Assembly (NCBI GenBank): GCA_014607495.2
Contig: CP053156.1
Span: 7,750,001-7,814,000 of the forward strand
DNA from: Carposina sasakii
Taxonomy: Eukaryota > Arthropoda > Insecta > Lepidoptera > Carposinidae
Length of the DNA stretch: 64,000 bases
Direction: 5' to 3'
Both the position numbers and the translations under genes were made by a program. The notes below the pieces were generated by a model. It made no database searches, was not told the DNA's origin, and was given only the letters and a program-made list of their open reading frames with translations. Every line of letters starts with the position of its first letter. The first letter of the stretch is position 1. Positions 1-10,475 of this stretch are shown in pieces.

Positions 1-103
1 GCGCGGTCTCCAATCGAGAACCGTTTATTCCAACGTCCACTTGATAATAACTCTAAAATATCTTGCGATAATTTTTGTCTTTAGTGATATATATATATAC
101 ACG

Positions 104-335
104 GTTGTGTTCCCGCAATGGGGTAGCCACTTAGCTAGAACTGCAGGCTCGTAAAGGAGCTCCTACAGCCAAGTTAATTATAGCGGAGACAGATGTGAGC
201 GATCAGTTATAAGTTGCTAGCCTATCGCCTGAGAGGATGCCCGAATTCTTTAGTTGACTCTTACAACATGCACGAAAGGAGATGCAGCTGATGTATTTTG
301 CCCCCGGATTAGCATAGGTATCTATGAAAATATTG
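104..335 (+). repeat. Interspersed repeat family A, copy 1
   Basis: This stretch shares long similarity with 10122-10475, 56020-56160, 57375-57545 and, rearranged, with 46150-46385. Shared landmarks in order are TGTGTTCCCGAAATGG, a CAGAACTGCAGG-like block, a GATCAGT block, TAGCTTATCGCCTGAGA, TTTAGTCGACTCT and GGAGATGCAGCTGAT. No coding capacity or terminal repeats are evident. The family is recognised only from copies inside this window, so its class (SINE-like or 3' end of a larger element) is unknown. Confidence 0.75.
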
Positions 336-444
336 TATCACGGAAGTTACGTGCGATGCCCGGATGCCATTAAAGCTAAAGGGTAAGGTGTACAAGACCG
401 TAATTTTATCTGTCGTCTTGTATGAAAATCAACTACATGTAAGC

Positions 445-810
445 GAGATGAGAATGTTGAGATAGATATGTGTAGTAACAAGAATGGATAAAATAAGAAA
501 TGAGCATATAACAGGAAGTCTGAAAGTTTCGCCGATCACAGACAAGTTACGAAGTAACCGTCTGTCTTGGTACGGACATGTAAAGCGACGGGATGAAAGG
601 CTTATTTTACAGAGAGCGTTGTGCATGAATGTGGATGGATATAAGGGAAGAGGTAGACCAAAGAAATGTTGGATGGACTGTGTGAGAGAGGATATGCGTG
701 TACTGGGAGTGAGCGATGAGATGACGGATAATAGGGATGAATGGAAGAAAAATACATATTGCGCCGACCCCAAATAAATGGGAACAGGGCAGGAAGATGA
801 TGACTTAGTT
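445..810 (+). pseudogene. LINE ORF2 C-terminal relic (endonuclease/reverse transcriptase type)
   Basis: The open stretch 484-777 encodes the extreme C-terminal tail of a non-LTR retrotransposon polyprotein. Landmarks are DKIRNEHI, RSNRLSWYGHVKRRDE, GYKGRGRPKKCWMDCV and the terminal KKNTYCADPK. In-frame stops precede it (around 450-460), so only a 5'-truncated dead fragment remains. The same tail, more decayed, recurs at 58385-58452. The GHV...RGRPxxxW motif is widespread in insect LINE tails, probably RTE-like. It has no relation to the DIP gene. Confidence 0.85.
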
Positions 811-1377
811 TGTGCACTAATTTAGGTATAATTATGGACATGATCGTTAAGGGGTACATAATAGGTGTGTAATGACTATTAAACAAATTACCTAGAAGAC
901 TGATCTCCCGAGGCAGTGTCGGTATTAGTTAACGTTTCTGAATCCGGGCAATAAATATCAAATTTCATCAAAATGCTTTTGGCTTGATGTTATTTTGTTT
1001 GCTGACTATTTTGAAAACATAATCAGCGCTTAAGTTTCATTATGTCCAATTACTTAATTCTGTACCCTCTGTGAAAACTGATATAACTTGAGTTGCAAGC
1101 ATCCTTATTATTTTTAAATTCTTATTGTATACAAATGCCCTATTTTTATGTCTACCTACATACTCTACATATCTTTAGCTCTGTTAGAGTCAAATGTAAT
1201 TTCAGTGTCTACAGAAAAATAATGTTTATATAACAATAAAAGGCTCGGTGCTAGCCACGTGACGAACTAACGTACACACATGCGTTTACAAAACTTTGAG
1301 AGTCAAATACCTTTCTACTGGAAAACTTTCTAGTTTCTTTCTGTACTTTCCAGAAAGTATGCATAAGTATGCGTCCT
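811..1377. other. Unassigned AT-rich DNA
   Basis: No gene, terminal repeat or similarity to other parts of the window was seen. Probably 5' intron or intergenic DNA of the DIP gene. Confidence 0.5.
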
Positions 1378-1480
1378 AACTAATATTATAAGTGCGGAAG
1401 TAAGTTTGTTATTACCACTTTTCACTCTTTATTCACTCAACCAATCTTTTTGAAAATTAGCATTCACATTGCTAGGAGTA
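1378..1480 (+). repeat. Helitron-like (Lep1-type) 5' fragment
   Basis: Begins CTAACTAATATTATAAG followed by a degenerate GCGGAAGTAAGTTTG block. This matches the 5' start shared by the better preserved copies at 14413-14641 and 36152-36359. The 3' end with CCACGCGGACGAAGTCGCGG is absent, so this is a decayed, 3'-truncated copy. Confidence 0.5.
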
Positions 1481-1570
1481 AGGAGAAGGCCATAGGCTAC
1501 ATTCTGTAGACTACGTAGACTAATTCGTGGGAAACAGCAAGTAGAAAAATAAGTTTGATATTGGCACAGA

Positions 1571-1712
1571 TCAGACGCCGGCGTGGGGGTAGGCCGAGAC
1601 TGCGATGGCGGTGACCTCGATTCGATTCTGCCAGGGTGGATACAGAGTTGTGGATGCAGCACAGGGAGGCCTTTGCCCAGCAGTGGGACACCTAATGGCT
1701 ACAAAATATATA
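1571..1712 (+). pseudogene. LINE 3' coding tail relic
   Basis: In + frames the text reads GGRPRLRWR, then after a frame change a QQWDT-like end at about 1680. This is the usual end of lepidopteran LINE ORF2 (RGRPxxRWxDDL ... VQQWxT). It is 5'-truncated and frameshifted. The neighbouring sequence gives no usable target-site duplication. Confidence 0.6.
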
Positions 1713-1854
1713 GATAAGGTCACGAGGTGTTTTTTTATTTTTAATAGATGTGTTCAGTTACCGTATTGCCTTATGGTGAATAGCACTACATACGTTAAAA
1801 AAAAAATAATTTAATAAATCCAAAAACCCGACTGCTTAAAAAAGAACAATACAA

Positions 1855-2810
1855 ATACAAATTCAAAATACTTTATTTGCACAAAATAAGGTGAAGTTGG
1901 TGTTAGTTTACTTTAGAGTCTCTTATTTACCGACAATGGCATGCAAAAATTTACGAGTTTCTAAAAATAATTTATAAAAGAATTTGCATTAAACTTAGCT
2001 AATTAAAAATAATAATATAATAATCAACATTATGCTAAATTAATTAAATTAAAATGTCAGGTTATTTTAAATACCACCACCATTACATTGTCATATCACA
2101 TTGAGTACCTATTTTCTTTATTAAAATTACCAAAACTAATTCAGATATCACGTCACAAACAAATTACAAAATTACAAAACTATGTCACATCCCTTGTTTT
2201 ATCGTTTAAATACTCACTAATAGTGTAATATGCTTTATGTACCAGAAAACTTGTGAGCGAATGTCTAAATTTCCTATCGTCATCAATTTCTACAATAGAT
2301 ACAGGCAGTTTATTGTAGATGACAGGTGCCATACCAAGAAAGCTTTTACGAAATAAAGCTGTTTTGGCAGGTGGGGCACAGATTCTGTGGCGATATATAT
2401 AACTATTTAGTCTATTATATAACTGGGAATAATTTTTTACAAAGAGTGCCATTTCGTAAATATATAAACAACTAAGTGTAAGTATTTTTAGTTTTTGGAA
2501 TTGAGATTTGCAGGATTCCATATAGTGCATGTTCATCATTGAGCGTATACATCTTTTTTGTGCCCTAAATGCCAGTTCAATGTTTACCCCGTTACCTCAA
2601 AAGATTATTCCATATCTTAGTGTAGAGGTGACATAGGCATGGTACGCTACTAAGACTGTGGATTTATTAGCCACCCTAGAAAGCATGTTTAGTCCATATG
2701 AGTACTGATTTAATCTCTTACGTATAGCGTCAATTTGTGTATTCCATAGAACCAAATAATGTACATAATAAAAAAACTGAAAAGAAAAAAACAAGCACTT
2801 AGATGTCCGG
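1855..2810 (-). pseudogene. LINE reverse transcriptase C-terminal region and 3' UTR
   Basis: On the - strand, 2794-2180 contains the post-RT C-terminal region in pieces. The first piece includes IDAIRKRLNQYSYGLNMLSR and AYHAYVTSTLRYG. After one break come FRAQKRCIRSMMNMHYMESC and LKILTLSCLYIYEMALFVKN, then APVIYNKLPVS. This is the typical C-terminus of jockey/CR1-like elements. The region 1855-2180 is the AT-rich 3' UTR, ending in the TACAAATTCAAAATAC repeat seen at LINE 3' ends. Catalytic RT motifs are missing because of 5' truncation. Confidence 0.8.
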
Positions 2811-2860
2811 TGGTTTAGAATTCTATAATATTATTATGGAATGAATACTATTGAAGAACA

Positions 2861-2968
2861 CCGGTCGCCTGCCCAGCGTGGTGACTATGGGCAAATACCG
2901 GCAGTCTTGTGGCATGCCCTGGGTGAGGCCTACGTCCAGCAGTGGACTGCAATAGGCTGATGAGGAGG
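2861..2968 (+). mobile_element. 5'-truncated LINE tail with 14-bp target-site duplication
   Basis: This 108-bp insert contains CGTGGTGACTATGGGCAAAT, GCAGTCTTGTGGC and GCCTACGTCCAGCAGTGGAC, then GCAATAGGCTGATGAGG, which is the tail also found at 5926-6030, 6058-6330, 19545-19735 and 39655-39915. It is bracketed by identical ACTATTGAAGAACA at 2847-2860 and 2969-2982, a clear target-site duplication from target-primed insertion. The target is the left edge of the foldback element that follows. Confidence 0.85.
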
Positions 2969-3122
2969 ACTATTGAAGAACATAAAATATTTTCTCATGA
3001 TCGTAACATAACAACTGAACAGCCAGGATCCATTGAAGTATTAGCTTGGCTGTCGGATAATGGATCCCGACTGTTCAGTTGTTATGTTACTATCATTAGA
3101 AAATATTTTGTAGTGCTTCAAA
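2969..3122. mobile_element. Foldback (hairpin) MITE, about 150 bp
   Basis: Left arm 2972-3034 and right arm 3060-3122 are near-complementary. The core GTAACATAACAACTGAACAG of the left arm is exactly matched by CTGTTCAGTTGTTATGTTAC on the right, and the match continues outward through AAATATTTTC and inward through GGATCCAT. The loop is only about 25 nt. There is no ORF. This is a nonautonomous inverted-repeat element, superfamily unknown. A LINE tail inserted into its left end. Confidence 0.85.
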
Positions 3123-3599
3123 GGAACATACAAACATACATACATAGGCTGTTAAGGTGACTCCGTGCTCAATAATAATTCGAAAACGCATGTACCTATT
3201 GAGTTTATTTATTAAAGTTTCGAGAAAGTTTTACGCAATTTGCGAGTCCCACGGATTTCTTGAAATCTACATAGATCGCGAACAATGTTTCAAAGCTTCA
3301 ACGTAACAGTCATTCCAAATTCAAATTGAATAGTTCATCGTTCACACTTTGCCAAATTTGACATAATGGACGCCTACTCCGTCCGCGCCCTATCGTACAT
3401 ACTACAGAACAAACAAAATTCGAAATTATCCGGGATAAAAATGTTAACCTGGGATAATGCCTATTTTTTACACTTAAACACATTACATTTTTATTTACAA
3501 AAATGAAATATTATAAGTAACAGGGTGTTAGACTAAAATGTAATCCTAGCAAAGTCCACTGTTATTCTTATATGTAAGCTATATTATTGTGAAGTTTCA
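3123..3599. other. Unassigned DNA
   Basis: No supported feature. No coding signature or copy elsewhere in the window was seen. Confidence 0.4.
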
Positions 3600-3692
3600 T
3601 TAAAATCCATTCAGTAGTTTTTGCGCAAAAGAGCAACAAATATACTACATCCTCATAAACTTTCGCGTTTATAATATTAGTCGGATTATTAT
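3600..3692 (-). repeat. Helitron-like (Lep1-type) fragment, reverse orientation
   Basis: Read on the - strand it starts near 3690 with CGACTAATATTATAAACGCG and continues with AAGTTTATGAGGATG, a Helitron-like 5' end shared with 14413 and 36152. The element fades by about 3600. No 3' terminus is present. Confidence 0.6.
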
Positions 3693-4139
3693 GAGTGATA
3701 TTATTTCAGTGCGTTTGCCAAATTATCTGCAAAGTGGCAGAAAAAGGAATCAGTCACCACGTTGAAATATATTTCGTTCGGTAACACACGGCGACATCTT
3801 AGAGTTACTAGAAACTGTGAACACATCGAGTAACTAAGGGTTTCCACACATGCTGCGGCGTTGATTCACGATGCGACGTCGTCGCTTCGTGGAAATCTAC
3901 TCGTATCTTCTTATTTTTTTAGTTAATAAAAACGTTATAATTCATCCTTCATTGTATCGACGACACGGGTGAGTAAATAAATATCTTATCAATATTCTTT
4001 GCTCGAAAACACACTATTCAATTATTACGATGGGCACGACGGCGGCGGAATATTCTATAAAATCAGCCGTAAAGAATAACAGTATAAGTCGCTATGATAC
4101 TGTGTAGTACATACATATATTATGGGATAGCCAAAGCGT
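3693..4139. other. Unassigned DNA
   Basis: No supported feature. It contains a short imperfect GCGACGTCGTCGC palindrome near 3870, which is too short to interpret. Confidence 0.4.
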
Positions 4140-4950
4140 TCGCTAAAACTTCCTACCCATATCGGCCAAGATCACGTTATCAACGCTTTTGCACCCAATC
4201 ATTGACTATGCTGATATCTGCTACCCAGATATTACAGAGGAACTCTTAGATAAGTTGGACCGCCGTCTCAACATGTGTATTCGATATAATTTTTGGATTG
4301 CGTAAATATGACCATATATCCCAATATCGTGCACAGCTAAACTGACTCAATATTAGACATCTAGGTACGTAATCTTCACCTACTTTCCTTCTTGTTCAAT
4401 ACCCTGAACCATCCTCTTGCTCCCCAATACATTTCCGAACGCTTCGAGTTCTTGTCCTCCTGCGATAGACCACTCCGGTCTAGTCGCAACAAAACCTTCC
4501 GTGAGCCCGAGCGTAATGCTGCTTTATATTCTGACTCTTTTACTGCCACTGCTGTTCGCTTATAGAACGATCTACCAGTTATTTCATTTATTTCATTAAT
4601 TTTAAATTGAATCTATTTTAATTGTATAGGTACCTATGTATATTGTTACACTCGATGAGTAAAATTGTATTGATTCTGTATACAGCTATAAGACCACTGT
4701 ACTTACATACAATCTATCCATGTCCATGTCTAATGTCGTAGTATGTACTTATAGAATTAAGTGTGCTTAGCTACTAGTGTTTGTTATTTAATGTTTATTT
4801 TTATGTATAGCCATCTTTAAAATTGTTTTGTCCATTGCGCACCTGAATTCTCACCACAAATATTGGTTGACTGGTCGAGAATGCTGCAATGATTAAGTCC
4901 GCTGTACAAACCTTTAGACGTGCAATAAAGAATTTTTAAAAAGCATCATC
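4140..4950 (+). pseudogene. LINE RT C-terminus and 3' UTR relic
   Basis: In broken + frames the sequence gives HPIIDYADICYPD, LLDKLDRRLNMCIRY and, near 4560, TATAVxLxNDLPV-like text. This is the classic C-terminal region of jockey/R1-like LINEs. Several frameshifts and stops are visible. An AATAAAG at 4924 followed by TTTTTAAAAAGC marks a plausible 3' terminus. It is a dead, 5'-truncated copy. Confidence 0.75.
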
Positions 4951-5550
4951 TGGTTTATTCCAGTATGCCCCGCATCAATCAAAATATTGCCATAACAATT
5001 TTATTGCAAGTACTTTCCTAAGACTCAATAATTGCCACGGATAACGCGATTTCCTAATATTCGTAAGTTCCTTTTGTAGTAAAAAAACCCTTAATAAATT
5101 CAGCCAGTAAATACAGTTAAAATTTGTCAGAGAAAAATAACAGCGCGGGAAAATGACTGACATAGACCCAGCGTCGATCAAGGCCGGAGGAGGCTGGAGG
5201 CCGACTGAGGGAGGGTGGAGGGACGTTTATTTCCATACAAATATGAGCGGGGACTAGCTTAAACTAAAAGAGCGTAAGCGACAAAACATATTTTCACGTT
5301 TTAATTAAAAACTACACAATATGTTTAAAATATGCAACCATACGTTTTTAGAGTATGTTTAGACAAGTCTATTGATAAAAAAATTGAGGCTTAATCGCTC
5401 TGGTTTGCCTGTAAAATGAACAAATTTGACAAAATAGAGGTATTTTTAACACAATTTTTTATCGTAAAAATGTCTATGAATCGTGTTTCTGCAATTACAG
5501 AAAGTGAGATAATATAGTGCAGAATTCGATTATTAAATTTTATTTTCCTT
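4951..5550. other. Unassigned DNA
   Basis: A purine-rich GGAGGAGGCTGGAGG patch occurs at about 5185-5220. Nothing codes convincingly. Confidence 0.4.
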
Positions 5551-5895
5551 TACAGGATGTTTTTTTGTGGCCACCTTTCGAAGGGTACGTATATACATGA
5601 AATATAATGCCAAAAAAAATGCTGGGAAAAAATTTTTTTTTTTTGAAAAAAAATTTTAAATTCCTTGGTCGTGCGAAATTTATAGTGTCTAGTGTTTATG
5701 TTAGTTTTTTTTATAGACAGATATTAATTTTTCGTAACGCGCGTCTATGTGCATTTAAGAAAAACGCAGTCATCTTACTCAACTTTGGACCCAATTTTGG
5801 AAACCCACTCCAGGTTTGCGTCGGGCAGTTGGGTAAAAAGATCAGTGGATGAGGAGATTCCGTAGTTTTCGTTATAATGTGTGTATTTTGACAAC
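5551..5895 (-). mobile_element. MITE family B, copy 1
   Basis: Starts TACAGGATGTTTTTTTGTGG and is the reverse-orientation relative of 31984-32353 and 62331-62796. Shared blocks are GGGTACGTA, CGTGCGAAATTTATAGTG, ACAGATATTAATT, CGCGTCTATGTGCATTTA and GGAGATTCCGTAGTTTTCG. It carries no ORF of its own. The distal end decays before the LINE tail at 5926. Confidence 0.8.
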
Positions 5896-5925
5896 ATAGC
5901 CCAAAAATCACACTGGTCACCAACA

Positions 5926-6030
5926 CTAGGTGGGTTGACTATGGGCACAAACCCGCCTATGGCAGTAGCATTGTGGCGTACGTCCAGCAGTGGACTGTAA
6001 TGTAACAGGCTGATGTGTGTGTCTGCCTAC
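5926..6030 (+). repeat. LINE 3' tail fragment, + orientation
   Basis: Contains GTTGACTATGGGCACAAAC, CGTACGTCCAGCAGTGGACT and AACAGGCTGATG, the same tail family as 2861-2968. It faces the opposite-strand copy just downstream. Confidence 0.75.
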
Positions 6031-6055
6031 ATTCATTAGTAGTTGCTATCAAGGT

Positions 6056-6335
6056 TATCATCATCATCATCATCAGCCTATTACAGTTCACTGCTGGACG
6101 TAGGCCTCCTCCGGGCACGCCACAAGACTGCCATAGGGGGTATTTGCCCATAGTCACCACGCTGGGCAGGCGGGTTGGTGACCGCAGTTAGTATTTTGGA
6201 ATATGTTGTCAACACGGGAGGGCGCTGCTGCCCACCTCCCGGAAACCCTTAAACGCCTTGTACGATACCCACGGGCAGACATGGGGTGGTACGAATTCTA
6301 CTCTGCCGGCACCACGCGGCCAAGGTTACATACCA
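6056..6335 (-). repeat. LINE 3' tail, - orientation, with (ATC)n start
   Basis: Begins with a TCATCATCATCATC run, which is the microsatellite end of the LINE, then on the - strand reads back through the tail to CGTGGTGCCGGCAGAGTAG and CGGGAGGTGGGCAGCAGCGC. This is the longest version of the tail in the window, about 270 bp. With the + copy at 5926-6030 it forms a convergent pair able to fold over about 90 bp. Confidence 0.85.
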
Positions 6336-7607
6336 ATAATAATTACAAAACAAGTGTCCTAAAGCGATGATTAAAGACCTAGTCACAAAGCATTAAAGTT
6401 AGTATCACCTAGTAAGTTAAAAATGTTGAAACTTTAGGGTTTGGGCCAGTCTAAACTTATAAGATAACACGTGACATGTTCATACCCATATTTATAGAGT
6501 TTTATGTATGTAATTATGTATTTATAATTAAAATCATCTACTTTTTTGTGGACGAGAATATCGTTGGGGAGTTCTTAAGAAATAACGGTGTTCTATCAAA
6601 TTATAAGAAATCACTATATCGAATTATAAGATTTCACATATACTCGTAATTGGTTATTTTAAATAGTAATGAACAAGTTTTTATCAAAGCCGAACAATCG
6701 TTATAGTGTAACATTAGATCATTTGTGATTGTAATTTAGTCACAAATTTAGTAGTCGATCACAGCAATGTTATGGCAATCCTCTGTTATATGACATATTG
6801 TCAAACTAACAAAAGGAAGCAAATTCAATGCAATCCTAATGATGATTTCAATTAAAGTTTCACAATAGCGCACATTTAATTATGATCATAGCCGTCAGCA
6901 TCTGAAATTCCTTTGATAAGTGCAGTACAATCGAGCGGCGGTAGACAGTCGGATTTGTTGGTGCACTCAGGTTGACAAATAGCCCTGTTCCTTAGAGTAA
7001 CAAGGGTATAGAGCGCACCCATAGCCTGTTTCGAAAAACCTACCAATTTAGTTTTGGATTAGGGTAGGATAGAAGAATCAGTAATATGTATATACTTTAG
7101 TTAAAATAAATAATTTATTATGTATGAATGTAGCTATTCTTTAGTAAATCGCAAAATGGTAGAAAAATAACAATATTTTTTAAATTCATAAAAGTGTTAA
7201 TAAAAAGAAATAGTAACATTCATTCATCATTAATATCCTATACTTAGTTGTTATTCTTAGCCTGTCTTAATTCTCAGAGGCAGAGAGGGTGTTTGTGTTT
7301 ATATTCGTCGTAATGGGCTTGTGTTAAACCAGTTAAACTCGTCTAGCGTTTATTTCCAGACTATGATATTACCTCTAAGGGTATTGTAGAAGAGTTAAGA
7401 ACGTAAGCATTGGAGCAGAATTAAGATTTTGTTTATATCAGGAAGCAGTGCATTTTAGTATTTCCTAAAGGATTTGAATGGTATATAACTTCTCTATGTA
7501 AATAATTGAAAACGCCACGCGGAAAAAAAAGCGGGAAATAATGAGTATATTATTAATACCTGAATGAATACATCAATTCATCCGATTTATATTATTTCTT
7601 GTTACAG
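6336..7607. other. Intron DNA upstream of DIP exon 1 of the window
   Basis: AT-rich, with no recognised gene or repeat. By inference it is the 3' part of the intron that separates a distal signal-peptide exon from 7608. Confidence 0.5.
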
Positions 7608-7705
7608 ATGAGCCGGGATTCAGTGGGCCAATCGAGAACGTGACGGCACCTATAGGCCGCGAGGCTATTCTGGCGTGCACTGTACACAATCTCTCTACAT
7701 ATAAG
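7608..7705 (+). CDS. DIP gene exon 1 of window: Ig1 first half
   Basis: The acceptor is TTTCTTGTTACAG and the donor AAG|GTGAGC. The exon enters with two bases finishing a split codon (phase 1), then reads EPGFSGPIENVTAPIGREAI, the first Ig1 cysteine in LACTV, and NLSTYK. It ends on a complete codon. Two N-glycosylation sequons are visible (NVT and NLS). It lacks an initiator Met and signal peptide, so an upstream exon ending with one codon base is required. About 4.5 kb of intron follows. Confidence 0.93.
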
Positions 7706-8520
7706 GTGAGCATATAATACATATATACTTACTGTTACAGATTTTAAAGGGAACAGAAGTTTTCACCTTAAAAAAAAGTTTGAAGATTAGATTAGGGTAT
7801 CTATTTGTTAAATTCAAATTTTATTATAGATTCTGTGTACATGCATATCTACCTTTTATATTTAATTATCACTTTCCCAAATGGTTTGCTGGAAGAAATC
7901 TCCCTACATTTTCTTTCATAATTTCTGTCTGTATATCATTGTATGTGTACAATAAAGAATAAGAATAAGATTAACGTTAACTAGCAATCTCTATGACTGA
8001 ACGAAAAAACATTGCATCTCAGAATACTCATTAGGTTATAAAATTACTCATTAGGTATTCGGATTACTGATGTTTTATACGATGCCTATTTATTTAAGCT
8101 TAGTAGCATAAAAAGTCTAGACCGGATAACTGACTATTCGAATGAGTCGAATATTTGAACTTAAAAATTTATTTTTATTAATGAGTAACATTACAACTTA
8201 GACAGCCCAATAGGTAGGTGCTCTAGTACGACTAGTATAAGGATATATTATTTCAGCGGCACCATAGCACTTAGACATCGGCATACTCGTATCTCTACGA
8301 GTAGTCGTACAAAACAGTAGATTATCTAGGTAGTAAAAATCTATTTGTGTCGTATAAACTAATATATCGACGTGTATCTGTATCTGTTAAAGTTAACTCA
8401 CACTTTACGATGAAGTTATAATGACAGTATAGTCGTTAAGACAACCGTATTTAGTACAAAAGACATACTTTATAAAAGAATAATCTATCAAATATGTAGA
8501 CACAGTGCTCCTCCTAATTA
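7706..8520. other. DIP intron 1, proximal part
   Basis: No gene. A CAATAAAGAATAAGAATAAG end at about 7949-7970 resembles a LINE or retrogene 3' terminus, with no coding relic before it that could be identified. Confidence 0.4.
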
Positions 8521-8524
8521 TCCA

Positions 8525-8740
8525 GCGATTTTTTTTTACAATTAGTTAGGCAAACATTTGACCGCCATCGTGCCTGATGTTAAGCAAGATGCGGCCTAGG
8601 GTGGTACATGTTTGCCTAGAAAGTGCCTATTCACTCTAGCTTTGAAGAGACCAATGTTGTAGTGCTCGGGAAACACATCGGCAGGAAGTGCATTCCACTC
8701 CTTAGCCGTTCGCTTTACAAACAGATTGCTGGATTGCTAC
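8525..8740. repeat. Interspersed repeat related to family D
   Basis: Contains GCAAACATTTGACCGCCATC, GTGCCTGATG, AGATGCGGCCTAGGGTGG and a GCAGGAAGTGCATTCCACTC block. The order (CGCCTGATG ... CACTCT ... AGGGAGTTCCACAGC) parallels the better matched pair at 56778-57000 and 58000-58285, but divergence is large. No ORF. Confidence 0.5.
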
Positions 8741-9848
8741 AGTGTCAAGCATATTTATTTCAGATTAGATAAAACAGAAGGAGTTATTTTGTGGGTTAGA
8801 CGTGCGGCTTTTATTCGAATTGTATAGGTTCAATCCCAGCTACCATCCTGTACCACTGTTATGCTCTAAAAGGTCAAAATTGGTCAACCAATGAATTAAA
8901 ATAAACGCACTTCCTATAGATTCACAGAACAACTTTAATCACGTTTATACATAGAATGAAGCTAGCACATGATTCGGAAACATTTAACCCCATTCAAGTC
9001 CCTCAGGATTAGAAAGCAATATTGTTGCAAACATCGTTAGAAAGTTTACTCACTATTTACTATTTACGCTATGGTTTTATTCTGTAGTGCAATACAGGGT
9101 TCTATTCTCACGTCCCTCGACATAAGCTCATCTCGACTTATTTGTCCATACAAAATCTAAAAATTAAATGGCGGATTTATGATTAGCAGATATTTTCTGG
9201 CAATTATTGTCTGAACATATGTGCCGTTGATGCCTAATGTTTAAATGTCCGCCATTTTGTTTTTAAAGAAATATTATATTATTTGAAATATTATAATATC
9301 TTTAAACATTTTTTGTTGATTTTAGAGATAATGTCGATATGAGAATCGGAGCCCAGTTAAATTCACGGTATACTTTTATGTTTCCCAGTATACCTACATA
9401 CTAGATGCATTTTAGTTTTGATTGTTATTGAAATTCTATACTGTTCTGTGTTAAATTTTTATCTTAATAATAAAACAGTGAGCACGTAGAGTATTCAGGA
9501 TTAGATTAGTTGCTATTGTAATCTATATATGTATAAGTATTGTACAGTGTGTAACAAAAAGGGTAAACAAGTGGTATAAATTGATACGTCCTTTCTTTTT
9601 TTATTGTGATATTTATTGTTATGAGAAGGATCTTATATGTATAAGGAAAATAATATAAGTTTAGTGGAACATAAGAAAATTTAAAATAGAAATTTTACAT
9701 AACTTTTTGTTGATCGACATTAAGTTAAGAAATGACATCGTCTGTTCGATCAACTACATAGTTCAATATACTCCTAGGATAATCGCTTTGCCTTGGTAAC
9801 TACTTCGTTAAGTAGTTAAAGTAGTACAGGCAAAGGCAAGACTGCCAG
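8741..9848. other. DIP intron 1, unassigned
   Basis: AT-rich DNA without a recognised feature. Confidence 0.4.
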
Positions 9849-9971
9849 ACATGGTATGATGTTATAAAATTATTAATAAAGAAATGAAAAAAAATCCTCA
9901 CCCGGGTGGGAATCAAACCCACGACCTCTGCATTCCGCGTGTCAGTGCTCTAACCACTAACATGGTATGAT
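9849..9971 (-). mobile_element. tRNA-derived SINE with 12-bp target duplication
   Basis: The body is 9861-9959 on the - strand. It carries an A-box-like TAGTGGTTAGAGC and a B-box-like GGTTTGATTCC, ending in a T-rich tail and ATTAATAATTTTATAA. Identical ACATGGTATGAT at 9849-9860 and 9960-9971 is the target-site duplication. The same SINE occurs at 21966-22125 and 41580-41724. The Pol III boxes show tRNA ancestry; it is not a functional tRNA. Confidence 0.88.
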
Positions 9972-10121
9972 ATTGATTATTGTCTTAGCATAGGTACTAC
10001 GAAATCATTGTCAAAATCAATGGACCTTTAAAAAAGTTATTTCACAAGTATGTTATTATTGCTCTCTCTTTCGCCGATAAACACCGAATATTTTAAACTA
10101 GATTTTTAGTACATGCAATTT

Positions 10122-10475
10122 GTGTGTTCCCGAAATGGTGCAGCCAAAACTACAGGGTCATAATAGAGATCCCAGAGCTACGTTAAGTATCATCATCATC
10201 ATTTACAGCCCTGGGAATTCCACCGTTGCACATAGGCCTCTCCCAACTTCCGACCGGTCGGAAGCAGCCTGCATCCAACCAATGCCCGCGACCTTGGCTA
10301 GGTCGTCCGTCCACATAGTGGTCCCTTACGTATAGCGGGGATAAATGTAATGATCATTAACATGATGCTAGCTTATTGCCTGTGAGAATTTCCATGTTCT
10401 TTAGTCGACTCTTTCAACATGCATGGAAGGAGATGCAGCTGATATATGGATATTCTAGCGAAGCCTCGCATTAGA
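10122..10475 (+). repeat. Family A repeat, copy 2, interrupted by an RTE tail
   Basis: The left part (10122-10187) has TGTGTTCCCGAAATGGTGCA and CAGGGTCATAATAGAGATC. The right part (10336-10475) has ATAAATGTAATGATCATTA, TAGCTTATTGCCTGTGAGA, TTTAGTCGACTCTTTCAACA and GGAGATGCAGCTGAT. Between them lies a reverse-orientation LINE end, so this copy predates that insertion. Confidence 0.8.
10188..10325 (-). mobile_element. Nested RTE LINE 3' end
   Basis: On the - strand this reads GGACGGACGACCTAGCCAAG, GGCTGCTTCCGACCGGTCGG, GGTGGAATTCCCAGGGCTGT and ends in a GATGATGATGAT run at about 10190. It matches the end of the RTE ORF at 47548-47925 (encoding WTDDLAKVAG, AASDRSEWR and QQWTSQGCK). It is 5'-truncated to about 140 bp and inserted inside the family A repeat. 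Confidence 0.85.

Noticed and set aside
4417..4599. Short open frame with a hydrophobic centre that could look like a signal peptide exon for the DIP gene
   Set aside because: It lies within a LINE C-terminal relic (4140-4950) and is read in a mixture of its broken frames.
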